Assembly: GCA_002104895.1 (NCBI GenBank)
Contig: MCFG01000170.1
Location: 1 to 25,000, forward strand
Length of the DNA stretch: 25,000 bases
Direction: 5' to 3'
From: Anaeromyces robustus
Lineage: Eukaryota > Neocallimastigomycota > Neocallimastigomycetes > Neocallimastigales > Neocallimastigaceae
The position numbers and the translations under genes are program-made. The notes beneath the pieces are model-generated. The model ran no database searches. It had not been told where the DNA came from and saw nothing but the letters and a program-made list of their open reading frames with translations. Of the stretch, positions 10,518 to 22,472 are shown one piece after another. Position 1 is the stretch's first letter. Each line of letters opens with the position of its first letter.

Positions 10518-11855
10518 ATGAATTTAAAGTCTTTTAATATAAATAAAATGAAATTTTTAAAAACTTCGTTTTTATTTTCATTAATACTATTCAATATTCG
10601 ACAATGTTTATCAGATGATGTAGATTATGAATATATACATATTGGAATGAGAGCATTAGTTTTATCTACAGAAATACCAGAGTCTGTATTATCATCTTTA
10701 GCATCTTATGGTATAGCTTATGATAATTTAATTTATAATTGTGATAATCCATTAAATGATCAATTATATCTTTTTGACGAAAATAATGGTTATCCAAAAT
10801 ATAATATGATTGTTATTGCTAATGGAGGAATGAGATGTACATGTAATGGAGAATATATAAGTGCATTAAAACAAGAACATTGGGATGCTTTAAATCAATA
10901 TGAAGCAAAATATAATATTAGAAGAGTAACATTAAATGAAGTTTCTGATGTAAAAGAAATTGGAGTTCAAGATTATGAATATAAAGGTAAAAAAGATTCA
11001 ACAGTTTCATTAAAGCCTGCAGATAATGCATTTACACAATATCTTTTTAATAATACTGGTATTCTTGATACAGCACCATTAAATACACTTGGGTAATAAT
11101 AAGAACAGATATAAAAATTTATTTATAATATTCATAGATATTATTATTAACATAATAACAATTATATTGCTTATTGTTTATTAATATATTTATATATCAT
11201 ATATATATCATATATAATAACAAATAAATTATTATTATTATTTTTTATAGTGCTAATTATAATTTAGTTAAAATTGTTGATGATAAGATTTCAACTCCAG
11301 TTTTATATTATGATATCGAAAATGAAAAAGCAATAGCTGCAGTATATTCAGTTTTAAGATATGGAAATGAAAGATTAACTTTCTTTATGTCGAGTAATAA
11401 AGGTATGCAATATAATTCTTAAATAGATATATATAGATAAGAAAAGGAATATAATTAATTAATTATTTGTAATAATATATTAACTATATATAAATTTTTA
11501 TGTATAATTAATTATATTAATAATAATTATAAATTATAATTTTTATTAAAAATAATATTATATAACATAATAATAAATAAATAAATAAATAAATAATAAT
11601 AAATAATATTAAATAAATAACAACAACAACAAAAAAATAATAAAATAACAAAAAGGAACACCAACTGGTTTAATTCTTAATCATCTTTGGATTCCATGGG
11701 CATCAAAATATATATATACTGGTTTTAGAAGGATATATCTAACTCAACATGTTGATGATGTATTTAGTACTCAGACATTAATTTCATCACCTGTAGCATT
11801 TAATCATGTAAATATTATTTAAAATAGTTTTAATTTTTTTATAAAATACTATTGC

Positions 11856-11886
<31 letters not shown>

Positions 11887-13794
11887 TTTTTTTTTTTTTT
11901 TTTTTTTTTACATAAAATTAAAACGAAAAACAAAATATATTTAATAATATTTAATGATAAAAAAATAATTTATTAATTTTAACAGTGGCCTAGAGAATAT
12001 AGTGCTTCTGTTGAAGATTTTGATAATCTTATTCAATATCAAAAAGATATATTAAGTAAAATGCCAGCAGGTTCAAGCTATCAATTAGAATTTGCTTATA
12101 ATGGTTATGGTTTAATTGATAAATCAATGTATGACATAATGATTTGAAAAAAAAAAAAAAAAAACTTGATAATTATATTAAATATATTTTAAATAATGAT
12201 AATAATTTATAATATTTATAATATAAATACAAAGAAAATATTAATAAAGATTAATTATATATTTATATTATTATTATTTCTTTTGCTTCTTATATTATAT
12301 TATATTAGTTATCAATTTTATATAGCAGATGATGCTAAAGTATCAAATAGTTATGTTAAACCAAAAGGTACAGGTATCTGTAGATGGCCATCTTTCCCAT
12401 ATAATGTTAATTGGTTAGAAAGTGAACTTTCTAAAATTAGATTATATAATTACTTCAGTGCTCCAGAAAAACATGAAAACTTTTATTGGATTTCTCATGG
12501 ATTTACTCATCAATTATTAAATACAGCTACAAGTAATGATGTTAAAAATCAAATTGATAATAATGTTAATATGGCAATTCGACTTGGTATTTATGAAAAA
12601 GATATTTATTCTAAAAAAAGTATTATTACACCACATAGTTCAGGATTACATAATGTTGATGCTATTGAAACTTTCCTCAGTAGTGGTATAACAAGTGCTT
12701 CTGGTAATATAAATCGTGATGATATTACTAATGATGATACCATTAATGCAAAAAAAGCTTATCTTCCATGGGTAACTACTATTAATTCTAGTAATATCGA
12801 TGGATTCCCTGTTATTCCAAGAATTCCAACAATGATGTTTAATGAATGTTCTACACCTCTTGAAAATACAATAAAATATAATCAAATATTTGAAGGTACA
12901 GGTATGGAATCTACATTTGATGAAATTTTAAATAGAGATAGTCAAAAAGCTTTACTCTTTTTACTTCAATTACGTCATAATCCATTTAAATTCCATCAAG
13001 CCAATATTCGTAGTAATGGTGTTTCTGATAAAAAAAGTTTAATTCAACTTTGGACCGAAAAATTAGTTGATCAATATAATAAATATGTTATCTGGCCAAT
13101 AGTTTCTTTAAAAACAGATGATTTACATCAAACATATATTGACCGTCAAAATTTTGAAAAATGTGATTTAACTCAAAGATTAGTTTACAACAATACCCAT
13201 ATTATAGCTATATCATTAAATTCTAATGATAGAGCATGTAAAGTTCCAATTGCTTTACCATATGGTATTGGTATTTTGGAAGAAGATCTTAGAAAACATA
13301 AAGATATTCTTGAAGTTGAACAAGTTAATGAATTTGATCCAATTACTCTTTGGGTAGAATTAAATCGAGATTCTGTAGTTTTAGATTTTGAACCAGCTAT
13401 TGAATGGGGAGAATATAAAATTAATACTCGTTACGGTACATTAGAAAAGAAATCATTACCATTGAATGATGATAATTATTACTTCAAAAAAACTGATTCC
13501 TATGATAATGATGATGATGATAAAACTACATATAATACACATAGAATAATTACTAATGTTATTAAAAGTGTATTAAAATATAATGCTTCTACTGATAAAA
13601 TGAAAAATGAATATGGTTATACATCGGAACAATTAAATAATATTAAAGCATTAAAGGAATTAGAGAAAAGTCGTTTATATGCCGAAGGAAACAGTAAAAT
13701 TCAAGAGAAAAAAGCTAAAGAAGATAAAATTAAAAATGATTTAAATAAATTGAAAAATAATTTCTCTAAGTCTGTAGAACAAAACTTTGAATAA
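10518..13794 (+). CDS. Secreted Agd3-like (CE18) polysaccharide deacetylase with a charged tail (gene B)
   Basis: Exons 10518-11092, 11251-11402, 11656-11807, 11986-12128 and 12309-13794 join to 835 residues. The second ATG (10548, residue 11) gives the better signal peptide (MKFLKTSFLFSLILFNIRQC) and may be the true start. An Agd3-like N-terminal domain follows (MRALVLSTEI, YGIAYDNLI, EHWDALNQYEAKYNIRR). LNHLWIPW and FRRIYLTQHVDDVF give D276/D277, SHGFTHQLL gives H404-x3-H408, and FKFHQANIR lies at about 567-574. Catalytic and metal residues remain, but the usual ThrPheThrHis-Glu-Asn context is changed to G-F-T-H-Q-L. From about 708 the protein has a poly-Asp patch and a Lys/Glu-rich, probably coiled-coil tail, with no Thr linker and no cysteine modules. 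The last intron (12129-12308) is the least certain, but it restores alignment to gene A. Function is inferred to match gene A. Confidence 0.87.
11856..11909. repeat. (ATT)n run followed by a T25 run in an intron
   Basis: About ten ATT units run directly into roughly 25 T residues, inside the third intron (11808-11985) of gene B. Confidence 0.9.
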
Positions 13795-14325
13795 GAATAT
13801 ATCAAATTATTCTTTATATACCTTTAAAATTTTATAATTAGAATTTAATTAATCAAATGTTAGATTTGTATTAAATTAATTCAATATTCTCATGAAAACA
13901 TATTAATTATTTATTAATAATAATTAGAAAAAATATAATTATTAATTAACAAAAAAAAAAAAAAAATAGAAAAAAATTGTAAGAAATATAGTTATTCTTT
14001 CTTTCAATATTATTTTATTAATTGTATATTTATAAAATTATATTAATATTATGTTAAAATAATAAAATAAAAAATAAAAACATATATAATAAAATAATAA
14101 AATATTAAAATAAAAAACTTTTTCATATATAAAATGTATGAGCATAGTAAGGGCGTCAAAATGGTAAAGCAAGGAATATAATTCCTATACATTCATGTGA
14201 TAACATATGTTAATGTTATGTCTAAAAAAAAATTATTATTGTATAATATTTATTTATTTATTTAATTATTTATTATTCATTCATTTATTTATATTCATAT
14301 TTTTACAATATTTTATAGTATATTG

Positions 14326-14340
14326 TGGCAAGTCTTGCCA
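14326..14340. repeat. 7-bp perfect palindrome TGGCAAG-T-CTTGCCA
   Basis: A 15-base palindrome with a one-base centre. It is conspicuous because over 40 percent of its bases are G or C, in a region that is almost entirely A/T. It has the form of a dimeric protein-binding site, but no gene starts nearby. Confidence 0.7.
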
Positions 14341-14580
14341 TAAAATTTTTAATATATTATATATTTTTTTAAATTGTAATAATTTGACTAATTATTGTTT
14401 AACGAAAAAAATTTTTTACAATTGAAAAAAAAAAAAAAAAAACAATATGATTTTATAAAACAATCATATTAATAAATTATTAATATATTATTTTTTCCTA
14501 ATATTTAATTTAATTTAATTTAATAAAATTGGCTTAACGTGATTTAAAATAAATAATTAAATATTACAAAGCAAAAAAAT

Positions 14581-14647
14581 AAAACAATTAAAAATAATAT
14601 TTGACTTTACTAGAAAAACAATTAAAAATAATATTTGACTTTACTAG
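14581..14647. repeat. Tandem duplication, two exact 34-bp copies
   Basis: The unit AAAACAATTAAAAATAATAT followed by TTGACTTTACTAG and one A is repeated head to tail (14581-14614 and 14615 onward), identical across 33 bases. Exact identity suggests a recent duplication. Confidence 0.93.
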
Positions 14648-17600
14648 AAAAAAAATATATATATATATATATAAACATAATTATTTTCTTGTAATTCTTT
14701 TTTGTTACATATTTAAAAACTAAATCATATTTTAAAATATGTAATCATATATTCAATAATATCTGCATTGTAAATTAGAAAAAACGAAATATAAGTTATG
14801 AAAAAATAAAAATTATTAACTTTAAATTACTTTATGCAATGTTTTAATTTTCAATCAAAAGTTATTAATAAATAAAAGTTTTTTCTATAATATTCTTTAT
14901 ATATTAAATTCAATATACATTATTAAATATTAAATAGCATTAAAATAATTTAAATAGTTTTATTATTATTATATCATTAATAAAAAAAGCTAACTATAAA
15001 AATGTATATGAAATATAAATATAAATAATAAAAGTTAATAGTATGTTTATCAGTTAATATCATATTTCGTATTATCTTTGTCTTAAAGATATTCTTTATT
15101 TATTGATACTCATTTATTTATATTATAATTTGAATTTTTTGTATTTTGTTTCTTTAAAATTTAATTTATTTTTTTTTGGTGAGTATAAAAACTGTGTCAC
15201 CTATAATAATAAGTTACAAGAATCTTATTGGTCTAAATTTATTTTACTTACCTTAAAAATATTTTCAAAGAAAAAAAATAAATAAAGAATTTAATATTAA
15301 TATATTATATTGATATAAATAGATAAACAAAAAGTAAATTTAATTAAGAGATTTTAACCTTTTTTGGATAAATTAATAAGATTAATAAATAAATAAGAAA
15401 AAAAATTAATAAAAAAAAAAAGAGATTATTTATTTATTTATTAATTTGTATACAGAAAATTATGATATATTATATTATATCTGTATTATATTTCTTTTAT
15501 CTTTTTAATAATTATTCCTTTACCACTACAGGATACAGATATTAACTATTCAATAATATTAAATAACATAAGCATGTAATATATTAAAAGGAAATATTAT
15601 TAATAATATTCTATTATTTTAATATTAAAAATATAATATTAAAAAGTTAAAAAAATACTTATTCTATTGAAGTTAAAAAATAATTATGAAATGGTAAATA
15701 AAAAGTTTTATTATAATATATAAAATATTTACATATATTATTCTATTATTATTCTATATATTAATATATATTAATATATGATATTAAGATATAAAAAAGT
15801 TTTGTTTAAAATAAATTTATTTAAAGCTTGTGTAATATATTGAAATATATTATAGTATATTATTGAATTTATTATCCTAAAAATTGGCATATACTAAATT
15901 TTATTTTTTTTTTTATTTTTTATTTTTTATTTTTATTTTTTTATTTTTTATTTTTTTTTTGAAATTATCAAGTGATTATAGTATTATATTTTATTCATTA
16001 TTAATATTTTTTTAATTATTTTAATATTATTTATTAATATTTATTATCAATCAACAAAATATTTCTTATTTCATTTAAACTTTAAATAAAGGATATTGGA
16101 AAAAAAAAATTTTTTTGTAATATTAAAACTAATACTAATATTTAGTTAGGTGTCAAACTTTTTTTAATATTAATTTACTTTAATATATTATTTAAAATTT
16201 AACCTGATTTTTTAATAATTTTTTTATATATAAATAATTTTAAATAATCATATGTATAAAAAATTTTATTATTAATATACATTAATATATTTTAACATAT
16301 TATTTAATACAGTATATATATAAATGATTTGTAATATAATACAATATAAAATGTAAAATATATTTTTTAAAATATGAAGAATAAAAAAGCTTAATATTGA
16401 GTAATTAACAATTAAAATATTTAAATCTATATATAACTATCATTTAATTATTGTATTAATTCTTGCATATGTCACAGAAGTCAAATAAAAAATATATTAA
16501 AAAAAGATGAACCATTAAAGATGGCAAACCTTGAGTTCATATATTAAATTACTGTTTATTGTATTTTTTTTATATTAGATATGTCGATATATATATATAT
16601 ATAATATAATATAAAAAAATAATAAATGATTATAACACTGTTATTTATTATTATTTAGGAAATTTTTTTTTTTATTTTAAATCTTTTTGTTTCTAAAAAA
16701 CGTGTTATATATTTAAAAATTGGAATTAAAATTTTTATAACTGTGATTTATTATAAAAATCTTTATTTATATTATCATCTATTAATATTATATAATATAT
16801 AATTTATATATTTGAATATATTGTATAAATATAAATTAATATATATTATTTTTATATGAAATATTATATATATTACCCTTTTTAATTTTTTATATTATAT
16901 TTTTAATATACTAATTAATATATATGAGTAAATATAATATATTATATTATTAATAAATTATATATTTTAAATAAAATAAAATATTTATATTATTACATAT
17001 ACTCTAATATATTATAATATATTTTTTTTGATATTTTTTATATATAAAGTTCAAAATTTTCATAATTTCATTTATTATATATTATATAATATTGTATAAT
17101 TATTTTAATATTTTTCATAATATAAGAATATATTATTATATATTTATTAACATATTTTTAAATAAAATATAATATAAACATTAGAAGTATGACTTTTAAT
17201 AAATATTAATATAATTATTTTATTACATTTACAATTATATAATAATAAATGCTTAGTTGTTTTGTTTTTGTACTTTAAAAAATTAAAACATATACCAATA
17301 ACAAATACAATATCAAATGAAAAATGATATAAAAAGTGCTTCTTAATGCTTTTTTTTTTATTAAAAAAAAAAAAAAAAGAATTCATTTTTTAAAAGTATT
17401 CTTTTATATATATTATTTTTTTCTTTCATTTTTTTTTGATTATAAGAGAAAATAAGTAAATTGCTAATTATATAAAAGAAATTTTTACAAAATTTTTTAT
17501 AAAAGTAAAAATAAATTATATTAATATCATATAAATATTAAAGAACCAATTTCTAAATAAATATATTTTTATTGAAATTTATAACAAGACAAAATAAAAT

Positions 17601-18224
17601 ATATCTTATTTTAAATATTTATAATTAAATGTATTTTTATTGTATTTAATATTTATATACATTTAAAATATTAATAAAAAAAAAGAAACAATTCAATAAT
17701 TTACTATAAAGAGTATTTTTTTTTATATAATATATATTATAAATGACAATTATCAATTATATTGTTATTTTATAATTTATATGTTAATGAATTATGTTAA
17801 CTATTTACAACTTTAATACAAATATAAATAATTTAAAGTAACAAAAGAAAAGTTAAAAAAAAAAAAAAAGAAGCATATTTTTATTTATTATTCTTTTAAT
17901 AAATTCAAAAAAAAAAAACGAAAAAATAAAATAATAATAATAATAATAGTATTATTAATTAATATAATACTGAAACACTATTGAAAATTGGAATAATATC
18001 ATATTAATAAATAAAAATTATGATAATTTTTGTTTTCAATAAAAAGTCACTAATAAAAAAGACTAAGATTTTGGATTTTTAAAAATTTAATAATTATTAA
18101 TAAAAACTATTAAAAATTAAAATTAAAATTAAAAATTAAAAATGTATATGTAAATATATATATTATATATCTTTAAAATATACTTTCTACAAATATTGTA
18201 TATATTCATACTTTAACGTAAAAG

Positions 18225-21200
18225 ATGACTATTGACAAACTATATTTTAAAACGGTTTTATTACCTTATTTTATAATAAATGTGGGAGTAACAATTTTAT
18301 CACTTTTATTATATCAAAAGTTTTTGAAATTTTTATTTTCAATAAAAAATAAAACTATTTTAGGATTGATAATAAATACTATATCAAGTTCTATTCAACG
18401 ACATATTATAAAAATTAGAGAACAAAAATTATCAACAATTATTAAAAATGATTTAATTGCAAAAAAAAATAAATACATTTCGGTATTAAAAACAATAATG
18501 AACTGTAAAAAGAAAAAATGGATTTTTAATATGATATTATATAGCATTATGTCTTTATATTTTTTGAAATCAATTATTTTATCAATAACACCAAATTTCA
18601 AACAGTATTCCTTTATAATATCAATATTACATACTGTAAATTACAAATTAAAAATGAAAACTATTGTTATACCTATATTAAATAAAATATTTACATTTAC
18701 ATTTATTAATTTAAGATATTCATTAACAAATTGCATAGCCTTAGTCATAACAATTTTAAAAATACATATACCTCTTATATTAACAATAGTATTTCTTCAT
18801 TTAAAGAAATTAAAGAATCACAACTTATTAATAGTCTTTTTTATTTCTTTATTTTTAACACATTCTTCATCACCAAGTAGCAATACTAAATATTTAACTA
18901 ATAATGCTTGTATCTATTCTAGTTCCTTATATTGTTATATTTCATCATCTATTAATGATATGTCATTATTAACAAATCAATGGTCAAATAAATTACAAAA
19001 TTATAATTATCTATATTCATTTTCATTATTTGTTTTACCTCAAGTAAAAGCAGAAGAAATTAATAACATTGAAAATACCGATGTATATAATAATAATAAT
19101 CATTATAATAATAATACTATATATCATACATCCTCTCCAGAAGATGTCAGTGAGTTTTTTTTTTTTTTTTTTTTTCATATATATTTAGTTTAAATGTAAT
19201 TATTTTAATTTTTAAATATTTTTAAATATGAAATTTATTAAATATTATATTTTTATTTTTATTTTAATTTTTATTTTTATTTTTATTTTTATTTTTATAT
19301 ATTTGTTTTATCAATAAAATAAATGAAAAGGAATGTCACTTCAGTCACAATGTTTGGAACGAAATAAAATATTCTTGTCTGATCAAGAAGATAATGCTAA
19401 ATTTGAATTAATATTAAGCCAACCTCCATGCGCTGATATAAATATTACATTTGTAAACAATTCTCCTGAAAATTTTGAAATTATACCACAATATATACTA
19501 TTTCCTAATGCTTATTCATCAGTAGTCACGAAAAATGATACCGTTATTCATTTATTAGAAAAAAATTATAATTTAACACAATATTTTACTGTAAAATCAT
19601 TTAAAAATAAAGGAAGTTCAATTGTTAATATAGTTATTAATACAGAACTAGAGCAAGTATCTGATGAATATGGAAATAATCAAAGTATTAATTCAGAAAA
19701 AAGTGAAGCTCGATTAATTATTGATAAATCCGTAAGTCAACCACTTGAATTAAGAGCAACATCTTCTAAAATTAGTACATTAAATATATTTTTAATTTTA
19801 TGGATTGTACTTTTCATGTTTAGCATGGGATTATCATTCTCTGGAAATACCCTAAGAGGTTTATATAAATGGGAAAGACTTAAACCATATCTTTGTGGTT
19901 ATATATGTCAATTAATTATTAATCCATTAGTAGCATTTATATTAACAAAAATTTTTAAATTATCAGATTATATATCTATTGGAGTTATTATTGTAGCTGC
20001 TAGCCCTGGATCATTTATTGCACCTGTATTTACCTACTATTTAGGAGGTGATAGAGCTTTGGCTATAGGACTTTGTCTTATAGCAACTATTTTAGGTAGT
20101 TTTACTTTTCCATTAACTATATGGATATTTTGTAAAGTTTTAAAAATTGAAATTGAAATGTATATGCCTGTAAGTATTTATATATATATATAGTATTAAT
20201 AAATAAATAATAATAATATGAAAAAATTTAAAAGATATGTATATGTATATATATATTAATATGTAATATATTTCTGATATTTCTGATATATAATATAATA
20301 ATGTATATGTCATATATGTATATGTATATGTATATTATATTATATTACATATATTAATATATAATACTAATATATATATAAAATAACACTAATATATATA
20401 TAAAATAATACTAATATATATATAAAATAACACTAATATATATATAAAATAATACTAATATATATATAAAATAACACTAATATATATATATATAATAATA
20501 CTAATATATATATAATATAATACTAATATATATAATAATAACTAATATATAATGTATATATATTATTTATTATATAATATTATATATATTTTTAGTTTTG
20601 GGAAACGTTTTCTTTAACTGCAACTCAAATAGTTCCATTAGGTATAGGTTCTTTGATTTTACATTTTAAACCGAGTTGGGCTTCAAAACTTAGAAAAGGA
20701 TCTTCAATATGGGCAACTGCTATTATCTTAACTAGTTTAATTACGTCATTAAAAAATTATGGACAAATATTTATTAATAGTTGGCAAGTCTACTCTATGC
20801 CAATTATTTTAGGTATTATAAGTTATTGTATAGGATTTACATTTCCAAGAGTTTTAGGATTAAATAATCAACAAGTTAGAGCAATTTGTTTTAATACTGG
20901 ATTACAAAATTCACCATTAGCTTTAACTGTTATTCAAGTATTAGGAGTTCCTAGTTGTAATCATTTAATGTCATTAGTTCCATTACATCATTCTTTATGG
21001 ACTGTAGTTGAAGGAGTAATTATTGCTATTGGTATGTTTTTCTTTTTCTCAAAAACTGTTAAACCTATTGAAGAAAATTCGGAATATCCAATAACTAGAG
21101 GCAGGTCAGAAGAAAACAAAGCAATGCTACAAGATGATTTAAGTGAAAATTATTCTAATAATACTTCGATGATGGAAACTAATGTTTTAGATATATCTGA

Positions 21201-21246
21201 TATCAATATACGTGAACATTATATTTCTAATTTAGAAATTGAACGT

Positions 21247-21286
<40 letters not shown>

Positions 21287-22434
21287 GCAGTGATAATGGT
21301 AATATAAATCTTAAAAATACTTCACCTGTTTTAGAATTATTTAGAACTGGTAGTATTAATAGTGGAAGTTCTCGATCTACAGTAATTCCAATTCCAACAT
21401 CTAATGAAAATTTAAATATTTCAAGAATAAGAAAAAATAGTGATGTACCTACCATTAAACCAAAAAAATTATCACCATTATTAATTAATACAGCAGTATA
21501 TCCAAGGAAAAATAGTAGTACCTCAAATGTTTCTACGATTAAATTTGATGATCGTAATTCACGTACTACTTCACCATCTATTACTCATTCTTTAAATCAG
21601 TCTCTTAATCATTCTTTTAATTCACGTTCACGTTCACATTCACGGTCACTTTCACAATCACATTCTCCTACCCTTTTTCCTTCTACATTCTTTTCAAATG
21701 CAAACTCACCAACTCTTTCCACTACAAATATAAATTATGATAATGGTATTGAAATTATTAATATATCTTCAGATGATAGTGATGATGATGAATTATCAAC
21801 GACAACAACAACAACATCAACAACTACTAATACTAATACTAATACTAATACTATAAATAATAGTAGTAGTACTGCTGCTGAAAATATTAATATAAGTAAT
21901 AAGAAGAATGATGAAAAAAAGAATATTAATAATAAAGATAAAGATAAGAATAAAAATAAGAATATCAATAATAATAATAATATACCTTCAATAATTATTC
22001 ATAATATGACTAGTAAACCTTCTTCACCAATTATGGCATATACCCCTGAACCTTACTTAAAATTAAATCAAACTCATAATTCTAAGAGCCCAATAAATTC
22101 AAATAATCCTTGTAGTCCATTATCCATAACAGAAATGGAAACTAGTAGTGTAAATTCATGGGAAAATACTACTAAAGTAAATAAACAAAAAAATGAAAAA
22201 ACTGATATTGAAATGGAAATGAAAAAAATTAAAGACTTAAATAATAGAATCAGTTCATCTAATCCCAAAGATAGTACAAATAAGAAATTAATTAATAAGA
22301 AGGAAAATAATAATTATTATAGTAATGATGATGAATCAGTATTTGATAAAGAAAATAAAGGCATAAATAATAATCATAATAATATCCAATCTAATAATGA
22401 ACATTATATTACTAATTTAGAAATTGAACGTATT

Positions 22435-22472
<38 letters not shown>

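Larger units (their letters stand above)
13795..18224. other. 4.4-kb gene-poor region
   Basis: Nothing recognisable as a gene lies here on either strand; the few open frames are short, hydrophobic and low in complexity. Small islets of normal-looking sequence break the A/T background: 14137-14220 (AAGGGCGTC, AATGGTAAAGCAAGG), 15175-15255 and 16465-16555 (GATGGCAAACCTTGAGTTC). None folds into a tRNA with A and B boxes that I can see. Also present are short palindromes (14326-14340; 14444-14470), a tandem 34-bp duplication (14581-14647), a 10-bp inverted repeat (15477-15486 with 15533-15542) and (TTTTTA)n runs (15901-15960). The islets may be relics of decayed genes or elements. Confidence 0.6.

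Noticed and set aside
14137-14220. Possible tRNA gene
   Set aside because: No recognisable A box/B box pair, no 7-bp acceptor stem and no anticodon arm could be drawn.
14207-14425. 72-codon open frame
   Set aside because: Hydrophobic, A/T-driven composition, no family resemblance; it crosses a palindrome and repeats.
15103-15285. 60-codon open frame over an islet of better composition, with splice-like GTGAGT on + and GTAAGT...TATAG on -
   Set aside because: The islet (about 15175-15255) could be a gene relic, but neither strand gives a peptide I can relate to any family and the splice-like sites lead to no further exon.
17147-17386. 79-codon - strand open frame starting MNSFFFFF
   Set aside because: Low-complexity Phe/Lys/Ile peptide from homopolymers; not credible.
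19333-20193. Separate gene starting at ATG 19333
   Set aside because: It would begin directly in the extracellular domain with no signal peptide; the exon 1 donor and the acceptor two bases before this ATG join in frame.
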